From Eledone cirrhosa (taxonomy: Eukaryota > Mollusca > Cephalopoda > Octopoda > Eledonidae), in assembly GCA_964016885.1 (NCBI GenBank), contig OZ024742.1, forward strand, positions 124,063,328 to 124,127,327: a DNA stretch of 64,000 bases, written 5' to 3'. Under the pieces are notes generated by a model that did not search any database, had not been told where the DNA came from, and saw nothing but the letters and a program-made list of their open reading frames with translations. Positions 1 through 14,390 of this stretch are shown here, piece by piece (within the stretch, counting starts at the first letter, position 1; every line of letters starts with the position of its first letter). Made by a program: the position numbers and the translations under genes.

Positions 1-270
1 CTGGGCATATCAGAGTTTTGACAATATTATACACCTAAACAACATATGTACTTGTCTATACCATACTAATTCAAACTGCCTAAAGAGGACACAGCCAAAG
101 ATAGCTGTCACTGACATGTATATAGCAGTAATAAACGAAGGTAAATTTTAATCATTTGACTTTTATTTGACTTTATTTCACACTACTCTGGAGTAACCAA
201 ACCAACATGCGCACTTCGTCGAGTGCTCCATTCTGCATACTGAGGTGTTGGTATACAACCAACATAAACT

Positions 271-272
<2 letters not shown>
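1..272 (+). repeat. Dispersed repeat D1, left copy (PLE-flank-like)
   Basis: Non-coding repeat that ends abruptly at a (TA)n array. An inverted homologous copy lies at 41690-41945: both share the segments CTGCCTRAAGAGG-CACAGCCAA, AATAAACGAAG, GTCGAGTGCTCCA and ACTGAGGT-TTGGT-ACAACCAACAT in the same order. The CTRAAGAGG..ACAGC block resembles a worn hammerhead-like core of the kind found in PLE terminal repeats. The family name is unknown to me. Confidence 0.6.
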
Positions 273-341
<69 letters not shown>

Positions 342-369
342 TACATATAAATACACACACACATACATG

Positions 370-409
<40 letters not shown>

Positions 410-433
410 TACATACATATATATATAGAGAGA
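273..433. repeat. (TA)n compound microsatellite
   Basis: Long pure (TA)n run followed by TACATA, ACACAC and GAGAGA interruptions. The open frames through it are repetitive Tyr-Ile strings and are not genes. Confidence 0.95.
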
Positions 434-1185
434 GAATTAGTATATCTACCAACATATGTATACAGATGTATACTCATGCTAGCAAATATATATGTTATGT
501 CTTAGTACCTTTGTGGTTCTATGCAAGGGGATGCAGAACAATTATATGAAAGACGTAAAATAAGAAAATTTTAAAATTAACTTACTTACTAAAATGTTCA
601 CTCCAACTAATTAGTTTCTGTAAGGGAATAAATATAGTTACGCAACACAACTATAGAGAAATCCTTACGGGAGTCTATTATCAGCTAAGTTCCCAGGCAA
701 TGCGCGGACACTAGGACCCATATAAAAATAATAATTCAGTGGATGGAAAAAAGCAAGCGGGGACTAGATTCCAGGGCACTGAAAAAATTCACTGCCTACT
801 TGGTCAGTGACAAATTCCAAAGAATCAATCACGTGACACTGAGGTTAATCGGTGAGGAGTGGAGTAGTGATAAGACAAGAGCCTAACTGCTACCATGAAC
901 CTTAATAGTAAATTTCGGCAAGTTTTGCTCAACAAATAATTTGGAGATAAATATAGAGAATTAGTATATCTACCAACATATGTATACAGATGTATACTCA
1001 TGCTAGCAAATATATATGTTATGTCTTAGTACCTTTGTGGTTCTGAGAATAGACTCCCTGATGACGTAACGATTTCACTATAGTTGCGTTGCGTAACTAT
1101 ATTTATTCCCTTACAGAAACTAATTAATTGGAGTGAACATTTTAGTAAGTAAGTTAATTTTAAAATTTACTTATTTTACGTCTTT

Positions 1186-1189
<4 letters not shown>
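434..1189. repeat. Nested direct plus inverted repeat (foldback-like)
   Basis: An 87-bp block at 434-520 recurs in direct orientation at 958-1044. Immediately next to each copy lies one arm of an inverted repeat: 545-683 and 1045-1189 (about 140 bp, roughly 90 percent or better by eye; the right arm has an extra TCATCAGG-like segment). The order is therefore A-B-spacer-A-B(inverted). No open frame of note lies in the 360-bp spacer. It is probably a non-autonomous foldback or a PLE-derived relic. Confidence 0.7.

Positions 1190-1228
<39 letters not shown>
1190..1228. repeat. (TA)n microsatellite
   Basis: Pure TA dinucleotide run between the foldback arm and the next dispersed repeat. Confidence 0.9.
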
Positions 1229-1232
<4 letters not shown>

Positions 1233-1435
1233 ATAATAATATATTTAAAGGGTAAAATCGAAAGAGGGATAGATAAGGATATATAAATATATATATATAA
1301 GAACCGTAGAGCAAATATTTATTAAAATAACAGATTAAAGTTTAAGCAAAGAATCGCTGCTTTCACCCTTAACAGGATCTTCTGAAACTAAGAAAGTCAA
1401 TCTGTAAACGCAGAAGTGAATATTTCAGAAATACT
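1229..1435 (+). repeat. Dispersed repeat R1, copy 1
   Basis: Begins with AGTAATAATAAT after a (TA)n array and contains AAGAACCGTAGAGCAAATAT, AAAGTTTAAGCAAAGAA and a CCCTTAACAGGATCTTCTGA block. Two further copies occur at 48763-48975 (+) and 53110-53292 (-). All three abut (TA)n at the same end, so this is the true element boundary. It is non-coding; the CCC-GTTAA-GGG hairpin followed by TGAAAG is hammerhead-like on the minus strand. Confidence 0.75.
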
Positions 1436-1470
1436 TTGCAACCGGAGGAAGACAGGAAGACGATACTTTG

Positions 1471-1750
1471 GTTCGTGGAAACGTTCCCTGGCAAAGAACG
1501 GGAAAAAACGAATAATACGTCATTAATAGGAGCGGAGAAAAACAATTACGCGCAAAGACAGAACCACGTTTATGGTATCAAAGAAGTCGTAGACTAATAT
1601 TCTCGTAGGTGGTTCATAGAGACCTTCTCTGGCAATGAACGGAAAAAAACGAAGATAATACGTCATATGTGGAGCGTGGAGAACAATTGCACGCAAAGAC
1701 AAAACCACGTAAATGGTATAACTGAAGTCGTAGACTAAAATTCTAACTAG
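1471..1750 (-). repeat. Two diverged tandem units of 141 bp
   Basis: Unit 1 (1471-1611) and unit 2 (1612-1750) align along their length (GAACGG-AAAAAACGA, ATACGTCAT, CGCAAAGAC, AACCACGT, AGTCGTAGACTAA). The period is divisible by three, so the minus strand keeps an open frame with a repeated ILVYDF..TI.VVLSLR..V pattern. Coding status is unsupported otherwise. Confidence 0.6.
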
Positions 1751-2306
1751 CAAACCGAATGATTCTCCGCTTCAGAGTTAAGAATAAAGTAAATAAAATA
1801 CAGAGGTAATTGAAATTAAATAAATACATACATGCATCCATATACGTACATACACAAGCATGCGCGAAAACACTCGCCATATGTATACGAATACACGCAC
1901 ATATAAATATGTGTGTGTGCGTGTATACAAATAATTAAATAAACGTATATAAATAAATAAATACGTATATAACGAGCGCACAGACCTACATCGTAAATAC
2001 GTAAATGTTCGGAGACGACGTCAACCAAAACACGAAGTACACATATACACACACCCAACATACGTACGAACCCGCATACTCACACAGACGCAAAACTCTC
2101 GTATACAAATAACCAAAAGCATATGTACCAGAATATATAAAATATACGCCATAAGATATACAATCAAATATATGTACGAGAAAGTATACGTACCTTCACA
2201 AAACATACAGGTAATATATACTTACCTATGCAAATAAGTAATGGTATAAACATAACATATACTTATCTACCATATCAAGGCGTAAAATATCCGCGTATAG
2301 ACCGTA
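1751..2306. other. Non-genic, cryptically simple AT/CA-rich stretch
   Basis: Scattered TACATA, ACACAC and AAATAAAT runs. I see no gene or clear element here. Confidence 0.6.
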
Positions 2307-2766
2307 CTACCCGTTAGGGTATAATGTGTGGCTGTAATACAGGAAAGTTTTGTACAATTTATTTTTACAAGCCGAAATTGCCTCAGATCTTTTGTTTAAG
2401 ATGAGGTCTGTGGCGTAGAGTATCTCCAGGGCCTCAGTGGTGCAGAGGTCACACGGTCTTTTATTTCCGTTATACGATCTAGCCCTAGCTAGGATCTCCC
2501 AGTGTAACTTATATTGGGTGTGGTTGTCTTTTAGACTCCGGATATAAGCTGAAGATGACGGCATAATCCTTCTTAGAGAGTAACGAAAAGAAGTAACGAA
2601 AGCATGTAAAGACGCTGCTTGAATCTATTGGCGGTTAACCCTATGTAGGCCCTACGGGACGTGGGTGTTTCAACCTTACATTTGTAGACAATATTACTAG
2701 AGAGGCGTTTCGCGGATAGGGGGCAATCACGCCGATTCTTACAATTACAGTTAGTATTAACTACAG
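2307..2766 (-). pseudogene. Penelope-like element fragment: linker and GIY-YIG endonuclease end
   Basis: Two overlapping minus-strand frames join into the C-terminus of a PLE polyprotein. The upstream part (about 2766-2605) reads NCNCKNRRDCPLS..LSSNIVYKC..AYIGLTANRFKQR, which is the Cys-rich linker and the start of the GIY-YIG domain (AYIGLT). The downstream part (2564-2307) reads LHWEILARARSY.G...CDLC..EALEIL, then ILNKRSE, the conserved end of the same domain. A frameshift near 2600 separates them. The RT part is missing: upstream of 2767 lies only TACATA microsatellite. In PLEs the RT with this nuclease performs target-primed reverse transcription; this copy is 5'-truncated and dead. Confidence 0.8.
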
Positions 2767-2857
2767 GGTATATATACATATATACATATATACATATATA
2801 CACATACTTATATACACATACATATATACACATGCATACATATACATATACACATAA

Positions 2858-2893
<36 letters not shown>
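2767..2893. repeat. TATACA/ACAC/(TA)n compound microsatellite
   Basis: Simple-sequence tract joining the PLE fragment to the next LINE fragment. Confidence 0.9.
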
Positions 2894-4040
<1,147 letters not shown>

Positions 4041-4569
4041 TTAGTCATCGGGCATTAACACTGGCTTAAATAATTTGAAAGTTGCAAAGTTTTTGTGCAT
4101 GCAGTTCCGGCAGTGTTCAGAGAGGTTGTTCAGTAGCGAGCCCTTGGCGAATAAAATGTCGTAGCTCTCTGAGATACAAAGGTCGCAGCACTTGTGTCCT
4201 CCGTTGTATGAGCGCGCTTACTGGAGTATTTTCCATTTAAGCGTGAAGAGGGTGGAGTTCCTTTTGAGGTCCCAAAGATAGGGTGCGAGTGTTGTCTGAT
4301 TAGATTTGTCCGTTCCTCTGAAGGAGTGGGTATGGGAATACCACCGAGTCTTAAAGTTATTGGAAGTCCTGCCGATGTAAGTATTTTTGTTGTTGCAATC
4401 ATCGGTGCCTGAGATGACATCGCATTCGTATACGATATCATTTGTCAGGCATTTGTTTTCAAGTGGGCAGGCTTCCTTATTTAGGCAATTACACAAGGCC
4501 CCAGTCCGGGGATTGGGTTCGGAGGTGATTGGCTTATTTAATTTTTTAGAATTGTGATTGGCTCTATTC

Positions 4570-4572
<3 letters not shown>
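4041..4572 (-). pseudogene. Penelope-like element fragment with complete GIY-YIG domain and one nonsense codon
   Basis: On the minus strand the frame starts at the edge of a (TA)n array and reads the Cys-rich linker (CNCLNKEACPLENKCL..DIVYEC), the GIY-YIG core (NTYIGRTSNNFKTRWYSH) and LKWKILQ. An in-frame TAA at 4220-4218 follows, and then the same frame continues ARSYNGGHKCCDLCISESYDIL to a natural stop at 4041. The C-terminal Cys/His residues (HKCCDLC) are typical of PLE GIY-YIG domains. Only a single nonsense change breaks the visible part, so it is fairly young. The RT portion is absent because the copy is 5'-truncated at the microsatellite. Confidence 0.82.

Positions 4573-4627
<55 letters not shown>
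4573..4627. repeat. (TA)n microsatellite
   Basis: Pure TA run at the 5' truncation point of the PLE fragment. Confidence 0.95.
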
Positions 4628-4631
<4 letters not shown>

Positions 4632-6069
4632 GCACTCAATCATTTAAACCTACGTATCAATATATGTCACTGTCGTAACTGATTATGCCTAACTGGTCCT
4701 ACGGATTGAGTGCTCTAAAATTTGCCTTAAACTGATGCTGATAATGTTCAATGTATCACCTATAGACAAAGTCCAATAACTAACACTAGTATTAACTGGG
4801 AAGATGTTAGTTTGTTTAATTTGAATGTACTTAGAAATTTCCCATTCCAGCCAATGATATATTCATTTGTATAATGTACTCAAACCAAGAATCATACATA
4901 GAACTGACAATAGGCAATGTGTCATTTAAAGAGATGTAGCAATACAATGAGGACATTAAATATTAAAAATAACGATAACAGGCTTTATTATTCCGGGAAC
5001 AAATCCCTATGTTTAAAGAGCATTACGTAAACTTCTTCGGGGCAGGGAGTCCTTGTTGTTCTCATGCCTGCGTTTTTGTGTTGAGTTTTTCTCATATTGT
5101 TTTCTTTTCTTTCTGGGAGATATATTTTAATTTTTCTTAAATACATCTTAGTGTAAGTAGTTGCTTTAATTGAATCCTGTGTCTAATCAATACAATTTTC
5201 CCAACGTATATTGCAGTGTGTATGTGTATTTAATGTTGTTAATAATACTGTCTGGAACTTAAGGGACAAAATTTAATTCACTTATTATATCATCTACTCC
5301 GATCCAATGTAAACCTTTAGAAAACTAGGTACAGTATTTACAACTTGGCACATATAGAAAATCAATTTTATATGCATAGAGAGAATGAGATGGAGATGAA
5401 AAAAAAACAAAAACATTTACAGCCTCCCACACACAGACACACAGAGATAGACGCTGAAAATTGTCAGGAGCGTTGCTTCTTTCACCGTGATTAAACATTG
5501 CTAACAAAGCTCTGACGTAAAACTTAATGACGAAAAGTTTAATATAAAACTACCAATCTGTGCTTATTGAACCACTTATTGCCAAGGTAATTATAGGTCT
5601 CAGTAACATTCTTTGACAAAATATTCACTGGAAGTAATGTTACTTTCAAATATCTATTTGCGCTGGGGCGGTTTATAATATAGAGTTTTTGTTTTGTTAT
5701 GGTAAATTATATTCAGGTTATATTACATAAGGAAAGTAAGATGCAAAATCAGAAATTCTAGAGGAGTACACACATACTTCATTTCCTTATAACTAAAAGA
5801 AGAAAAGCACACCCAGACTACTGAATCTTTCACCTTCAGAGATTGCTATATCTTGTAAGTCTCTAGATTGCCCCAAAACAAACTCTATTCAAATAGCTTA
5901 GACATTTTTAAAATGGACATCGTCCTTAACACTTGCAGTGAAATGTATCGATAATGATTATGATAACTAGGAAACACAATTACTTCGAATATTGTATCGA
6001 CTAATAATATCATGAATGATCTAGATTTACCTGCACCAATTACTATATACACAATCCATCTCTTTTGTT
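4628..6069. other. Unique AT-rich intergenic DNA
   Basis: No open frame of note, no repeat recognised. It may be intronic or intergenic. Confidence 0.5.
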
Positions 6070-6087
6070 GCTAGTGAAGTCAATAAT

Positions 6088-6277
6088 TGTTTCTACTTTT
6101 GGCACAAGGCCAGCAATTACCTAGTACATTACTGGTACTTTATTTTATCGACCCCGTAAGGATGAAAGGCAAAGTTAACCTCGGCGGGATTTGAACACAG
6201 ACCGTAAAGGGACGTAACTATGCTGGAAAGCATGGCGTACGACTCTCTACTGATACTGCCAATCCACCCCCTTCACC
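6088..6277 (-). mobile_element. Cephalopod tRNA-derived SINE, full length
   Basis: On the minus strand it runs from the tRNA-like head (GGATTGGCAGTATC, then AGAG as A-box and GATTTGAAC-type B-box in reverse) through CTTTCATCCTTACGGGG and GTCGATAAAATAAAGTACC to a GTAGAAACAATTATT end. It is flanked by an exact 18-bp target-site duplication, GCTAGTGAAGTCAATAAT, at 6070-6087 and 6278-6295, so the insertion is well defined and fairly recent. Confidence 0.9.
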
Positions 6278-6692
6278 GCTAGTGAAGTCAATAATGGGTA
6301 TTCGAACATACTGCCTGTAAAATCAAATATGTTGATAGCATTTTCTTGGAGTATTCGAATGATTATGTTTACCTCATATACATAGAAAATGGAAGTTTAA
6401 TATTTTAAGAATGTTCGATTAATATAATAGTTTAAGGGAAGGTATTTTGTCTTCCTATTATATTCTCTTTTCTAATGGTTAAAAATCAATAAATTATGAT
6501 GGAAATTGATAACAATTTTAGGAGAGTATGTAAACTGTATAACATGTATTCCATCCGACCAATGGTTTACTATCATGTACGGATCATCACTCATTCGATA
6601 CAAAGTGTAAGCTGTATTTGCATATATATTTATTTGTATAGACATAATAACTCTCCTAATCTATCTGGCAAATAGCTCACATTATTTACATT

Positions 6693-6880
6693 ATGGTGGT
6701 AGATTGGCAGTATCGGTAGAGGGTGGGACGCCATGCTTTGACGCATAGAGTTACGCCCCTTGCCATTCAGAGTTCAAATCCCGCCGGGGTTAACTTTGCC
6801 TTTCATCCTTACGGGGTCGATAAAATAAAGTACCAGTAATGCACTGGGTAATTACTGGCCTTGTGCCAAAAGTAGAAACA
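6693..6880 (+). mobile_element. Cephalopod tRNA-derived SINE, full length
   Basis: Same family as the copy at 6088-6277 but in the opposite orientation, 415 bp away. It is flanked by the direct repeat ATTATTTACATT at 6681-6692 and 6881-6892, read as the target-site duplication. The tRNA-like A-box region (GGCAGTATCGGTAGAG) and B-box (GAGTTCAAATCCC) are both present. Confidence 0.9.
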
Positions 6881-6892
6881 ATTATTTACATT

Positions 6893-7314
6893 CAGGACTT
6901 ATATTCATATAACTATTCCATCGTCAAATAAACCGATCATATATCGCATACCGTTATTTTATGAATAATATCAAGAACAGACTATTTTAATTGGCAGTCC
7001 ACATAGCAAGCCACTATTTTCGTATGGAAGATGCTTCTAAATATAAAGTTGAAGAGAAATGTCTAAGGGTTTAGTGGAGGTTTGGACGCTTATCAACGAC
7101 CACCGGCTAATGAAGCAAGTATAGAGCTGTAAATGTTTTCTCAGAAAACCTAGAAATGAATGATTTTCCGAAAATAAAGCAAGATTCAGAACGGTTACAT
7201 TTCCAAACCCATTGTAAATGAAGATACAAAAACATGCCGATTCCAACGAAGTGAAGAATAATATACTAAAAACATGGTAAATATAAACTATAGTAAATTC
7301 CTTAATAACATTTT
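6893..7314. other. Non-genic AT-rich DNA
   Basis: No gene or repeat recognised before the long microsatellite. Confidence 0.5.
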
Positions 7315-9066
<1,752 letters not shown>

Positions 9067-9175
9067 TGTTGTGTTCTAAAACACAGGAGGCGCGTGGCCT
9101 AGTGGTAAGAGTGTTGGTCTTACGATCATAAAAACGCGGAAATGCCATGTCTTTCGAGATAGAAATTAGGTATTT
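9067..9175 (+). mobile_element. tRNA-head SINE fragment, second family
   Basis: GGAGGCGCGTGGCCTAGTGG (tRNA A-box type) is followed by TGTTGGTCTTACGATCAT. The same head is seen in the better copy at 35210-35478. Here the head is preceded by TGTTGTGTTCTAAAACA, which in the other copy lies inside the body, so this may be the junction of two tandem copies or a rearranged one. Confidence 0.6.
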
Positions 9176-9865
9176 AGATGTGTATGTTCAAATGAAATAG
9201 AATTTGAGCGTCATTTGTCTAGAAAATATGAGTCTATAAATTTAAATAATTAATACAAATCCCAAGGACTGTGGTTTCGCAAATATTATTCCAAAATGGC
9301 ACCTGTAAATAAATCTGCAGTGAGATCGCTAATAAGCTCTCTTGACACATTCTAGAGTTTACGAAACTCATTAGGTGAATACATTTTAACGATTATCAAA
9401 TAAGTATCTGAATGAATATTACTAGTTAGGAAACAGCAAAGGATGAAGCCTTTCAATCATAAATATATATCAAAAATTGAAGGTAAACACAATGAGCTAT
9501 GGTGTTGAGAAATAAATAGGAAATAGATATCAGTATAGTGCAATTAGTTTAATTGTAGATTTATGCAATGCTATATATTTGTATAGGGCTATTAGTTTAA
9601 TGAAAGAAACGCATATCTTCTATTTTATCATACGTCTCTAATGATATGTCATAATAGAAATATAATTTCCGGTTTATGGAGTCACAAATGCTGTCATGCT
9701 TAGAGATGCATTCTCTATTGGATAAGATGGTATTGCCAGAGAAAGCGTGGTTAATTGTTTATTCACAACCACAATCTATTCTGCAGTTATTTAATGTACT
9801 CTATATGGTTATATGCATTTGAAAGTTTCTCCTGATATAGATATGAGTTTATATGAAAATAAGGC
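9176..9865. other. Non-genic AT-rich DNA
   Basis: No gene or repeat recognised. Confidence 0.5.
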
Positions 9866-10880
9866 ATATGACAGCAGGCATCCTGAACTACTGTGCAGGG
9901 TTCTGCTGGATAATGAGATCGTGATGATCAGGTTCTTGCTGCCCTGAGCCCTCTATACGAATGCCCGAGTATTTGTGATCGGATAAATAGAGGTAAAGCA
10001 AAACTATTCGATATTTGAGTCGGACTCCGCAAAAGGTGCATATTGTCACCTTTCCTATACATTATTTTCCTGGTCAGGATTGACATACGCAGTCAGGTTG
10101 GAAATGATATAATGACTGGCGCCAATATAATCAGTCGGTGGAATTTGCAGATGAAATGGCGATGCTTAACTCGACAGAAGGTGATCTCCGATTTGCAGAT
10201 GATTGATCCAGAGTGCTGCATGCCTCGCATGAAAATCAGTGCTTCGAAAACTGAGACACTAATCCTCTTAAGGAAGCCTATGTAATGCACTCTTCATATG
10301 TATGGAGTTCCACTGAATTAGTTACAGAGGTTCAAGTATTTGGGACCCTGTTCACAAATGATGGAAGGAAGGAGATTGAATTAAGTGCAATATTTGCAGG
10401 AACTGGTGCAGTAATGCGCCAGTTTCAGCCTTCAGTAATCACAAAAAGGAAGGTAGGTGTAAACGCCAAACTCACGAACTTCAATTCAGTATTCGTGCCA
10501 ACCCTTACCTATGGTCATGCATCTTGAGTTATGACCGAAAGAATAGAGACCTGAATACAAGCGGTGGAAATGGGGTTCCTCCGAAGGGTATTTGAACTAA
10601 CGTCACTCGATAGAATGCATTGCTCGGAGATCAGAGAGTCACTTCAGTTAGAGTTGTTACTTCTTCTATTTGAAATGATAAACTATCTGATAATATAGGC
10701 ATGTGGTTAGAATGTCTCTGGAGAGATTCGCTGGACAGATGTTACGGGCAAATCCAATAGACAGAAGACTCAAAGGTAGACCCCCTAGCAAGACGGTTGG
10801 ATAACATTCTTGACCTTGGCTGGTCTCGCTTGGATCCAGCCGGATCAGTTGCAGAAAGCCGATTATGACAGGTTCTGCGG
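9866..10880 (+). pseudogene. LINE family B relic (RT to C-terminus)
   Basis: Several short frames on the + strand, split by stops and frameshifts, read as one non-LTR reverse transcriptase. They include RHPELLCRVLLDNE, a remnant of the RT palm around 10030-10170, KISASKTETLIL, VQVFGTLFTNDG, then AVMRQFQPSVITKRKVGVNAK and NSVFVPTLTYGH, and MGFLRRVFELT. These are the usual order of RT thumb and connection motifs in RTE/Rex-like LINEs. The copy is old: many stops, no intact catalytic motif. The clade assignment is tentative. Confidence 0.65.
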
Positions 10881-11379
10881 GAATGAATGTTTGAAGACTC
10901 TGCCCTAACGACCCACTTAAGAATAAGTGGGCGAATAAGAAGATGAAGCTCCTTCGATCGCAGCCTACGTACCCAGTACTGGCATGTTTCTTCGTCTATT
11001 TCTATCCAATTCATGTTTTCTAGATATCGGCTATTAAGTGTATCGCTTTATTCCTATCGGTTTAGCACTACAAGCATCGTGTTTAGATTAATATTTAGAA
11101 GTTTCCCACAATATCTTGTTCGTTCTCATTTCTCCACACAGCTGCTGTTGTTTCGCTCAATGTCATGTATTTGTTGTCTTTCCTAAAATAAGATATAGTT
11201 TTATTTTCTATATATTTATATAAACAATCCGTTTTTCTGCAGTCCAGGAGATGATAATTCATATTAGTTCCTTCTAATTGTATGTATTCCTTGCAAATAT
11301 AATCTTTCTATAACGGATTTTCAGTGAGGCAACGTAAACATAATCACCGATTTAGATTGCATTCCATTTTACAATCATC

Positions 11380-11800
11380 ATCATCATGCTGAGTTTTCTC
11401 GGACAATGATGGAGACTATACATATTCACTTGTTGCTCTCCATATTGGCTTCCGCGAGTTCATTATTTCTCAGATTTGTATCTTTACAAATCTGCTCCAG
11501 AAACGTAGCATGAGCAGACCACTTGTTACTTGTTATTTTACCATGTGTATGTTCCTGTCTCTGTTCGATCTTTTTGCCATATGTGACCTATGAGATGGGG
11601 TCTTCTAGCTTTTATGATGTCTGTAACTGTTCTCAGGTAACCGTATGAAAACCCGTTTGTTCTGTACTCTATCTAATATACATTTTTGTACTTTCCTCAG
11701 TAGTTTCATGTGTGCCTTCAAACCGTCTTTCCATCTCTTTTGTTGGTGTACAGAACTCCGCCCCATACACAAGTACACTTTCATCTGTTGATCCAAAGAG
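11380..11800 (-). pseudogene. LINE 3' end relic with (ATG)n-type tail
   Basis: Minus-strand frame with MGRSSVHQQKRWKDGLKAHMKLL, which resembles the ...RRWKDxLKxxLK motif near the end of RTE-type LINE ORFs. Further on is a WRA..SEYV stretch and an HDDDD end encoded by a (GAT)n run at 11380-11396, the usual kind of short repeat tail for these elements. Degenerate and 5'-truncated. Confidence 0.45.
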
Positions 11801-13559
11801 CTTAGAATTTAATTTGTATTACATGCTTAATTTTTAATTGCCGTACATTTTGTTTACAACTGACCAAGTTACGTTAATTCTAGTGCTCATATATTTATCT
11901 GAGTTTACAATATCTATAACATATAACAGGATAATTATGATTATCAACTTAGAGCTTTATTTCTTTCAATTTTATGCTATATTTGAAAGTTTTTCTGGCA
12001 TTTCTGTACGGTACTCAGTTCTTCTGTACTTGAGTAGTTTCTTTTAAAGAGCGACTTTTATTTTTCTTACTCATACAATTAATTAATTTTCAAGTATTAA
12101 CTGTCAGAAAATATTAGCTTTTATTTAAATATATACCTGATGTTACCCTAGTACGGTGAAATATATGAGACTACCTATAGTATAATGAAGAAGTATAAAT
12201 CAAAATAACGATTTCAATGAAAAAATATATATGATGGCAAATATATATAAAGGCAAAAAATATATAACACTAAATAGGAATTACTTGTAAATAGTCCATT
12301 GTCTTTACAATTGTTTCTAGTTAATTATAAATAATTTGTGTAAAATATGTCATCATTCATATTTAACACATATTCTAGTGTTTTCCTGTAGTGGCTACAC
12401 TAAAGACCGGCAATCCCTTGTTAGAAATATTGGAACATGCGATTCTCCTTGGAATATTATTCAACTGGTTGAGACTATGACAGTTTTACAATTCATTGTA
12501 TATATCAGTGTACGTCTTTGCAATTGTCTCGTGATGTGTTTAATGTATCAGCATATAATTTATGCCAGCTTATTCATCTCTAATATGTTCACGATCTATT
12601 TATGGATTAATAGGGCCATAATTATCAAAGTATTCACTCCAAGCCAAACACAGATCATTCTTTCTCACATTAGACCCCTCCTTTACGACATTATAAAACA
12701 TCACGTTAACATACTCCTATCAATTATCATATTAAATTTATCTGCAAATGACTGGAATAAACAAATAATGTAGGGGTTATTGGAGCCTTGCAGAAGCTGT
12801 CAAAATCTAGGAGATGTAATTGTTTGGAAAATGAATTGATTTACGTAAATGCTTCGGAGCAGCTGGAATTCAAGAAGGTGATTTCAGCTTGCCAAAGATC
12901 TCACACATATATATGTCAGGTAGTCCAGATATTAATGCAGCTTTTAAAACATTAAAACGATGTAATATTTCTGCGGACCACAACACAGACACCATATTAT
13001 TCTTTTGGTCTCTCTTTGGTATGGGTAATGGCTAGAAGTTATATTCCGTTACAACAGTGGTGAACATTGTCAGCTGATTTTTCGCAGAATACAGTGTGAT
13101 ACTACCCCACAAAAGTTTAGGCGAGGGGGCTCACAACTCTGATTTTTCTTGTTTCCTTTCAATTGTCGAGGCAACCATTTTCAAGCGTCTTCAACTTTGA
13201 AATTCAATTTAAATGTTCAAACAATTGCCTAATACTTACATCTAGCTCTCCTGGAAGATTTCGAACAGTCTTGCAAAGATTTGTTTTTCTCCAAATGCTT
13301 TGTATTCATCATTGTCAGTGGAAGAAAGACACCTGAGAACTTTCAAACTTCCTTCTTTTCAAAAGAGACTTCACTATTACAGAATTGGTTAAATGAACGT
13401 TGTACACTGCTTTTTTACCATTCCCATGGCTCAAAACTTCGTTGATATTTCTAGCTGTTCTTACTGAGCTCTGATCGACTTTAACCCCAGAGAAACAAAT
13501 TTGGCGAAAATCCACTTTTGACATCTTAAATTCAAAATTGCAAACTTTGACAAAAATAT

Positions 13560-14045
13560 AATCTAAATTATAATAAAGGAAGGTCTGCGGGATTGCGAAC
13601 GGTTTATTTTTTTTTATCGCGTTTGTAAAATAAGTTGGATTAATTTGAATAAATAATTAATGAATATTACATAATGTATGTACTCAATTTCGTAAACAAA
13701 AATAATTTCGTAAAAATAAATAATTTCAAACTGACTTCGTATCGAAGTTGCACTTGCGGTATATCGTCGCCACTACCACTACTTCAACTACCATATATAT
13801 AGAAAGAGAGAGTTTGTGTTGAGAGAGTTAGAGAGATTATGATTTTCTACACCTGACACGTATGAGTGTGCACATACATACATCCACATGTTTGAGTATA
13901 TAACTATTATGAGTATATCTAAACTATAATGATGTAAGAAGTGCGGGACTCCGTGCGGTTTATAATTTGTTATCCCCTTAGTTAAATAAGTTGGATTACT
14001 TTGAATAAATGATGAATGAATATCACATAATTTATCTACTAAATT
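13560..14045. repeat. Diverged direct repeat pair, about 115 bp each
   Basis: 13560-13690 and 13938-14045 share GCGG-TTTAT, TTAAATAAGTTGGATTA, TTTGAATAAATRATGAATAT and ACATAAT in order. Old duplication or two copies of an AT-rich element. Confidence 0.55.
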
Positions 14046-14352
14046 TCGTGGCTGTTCATTAAATATATTTTATTTCTTATTTAAAGATTCACTTCTTTAA
14101 ATTTTTCAAAAGTCAACACTTCCGGTTAGCGATCGTTTAAATAAATATTCATATATTTCTGTCACTAATTTTTTTCTAATGCTGTTTATATATAATATCG
14201 TCTTTTTTTAATATATCATGGATTACGTTACTGATTACATAAGACAGTCTTCGTTCAATTTCTGTGTATATTGTCAATTATGATTTTATTTTATGTATCA
14301 TATCTACATGCATATATACTTGCATACAATATCAATATACACACTACACATG

Positions 14353-14390
14353 CTAGCAGAAAACCACCAGAAGTGTGGTTTTTCTGCTAG
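14353..14390. other. Near-perfect hairpin
   Basis: CTAGCAGAAAACCAC, a 7-nt loop, then GTGGTTTTTCTGCTAG, giving a stem of 15-16 bp with one bulged base. The stem is too short for a typical pre-miRNA; it may be a worn foldback. Confidence 0.6.

Noticed and set aside
245..505. Tyr-Ile or His-Thr rich open frames here and in all other microsatellites
   Set aside because: They are translations of (TA)n, (CA)n, (TG)n or (GA)n runs and occur in several frames at once.
11380..11400. Short (ATC)n run as an independent microsatellite
   Set aside because: It fits better as the 3' tail of the LINE relic that precedes it on the minus strand.
12336..12773. 145-codon open frame
   Set aside because: Hydrophobic, AT-driven composition, no recognised motif, no splice or promoter context. 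Not enough to call a gene.
14353..14390. Hairpin as a microRNA precursor
   Set aside because: The stem is only about 16 bp, shorter than a usual precursor, and no flanking pairing extends it.
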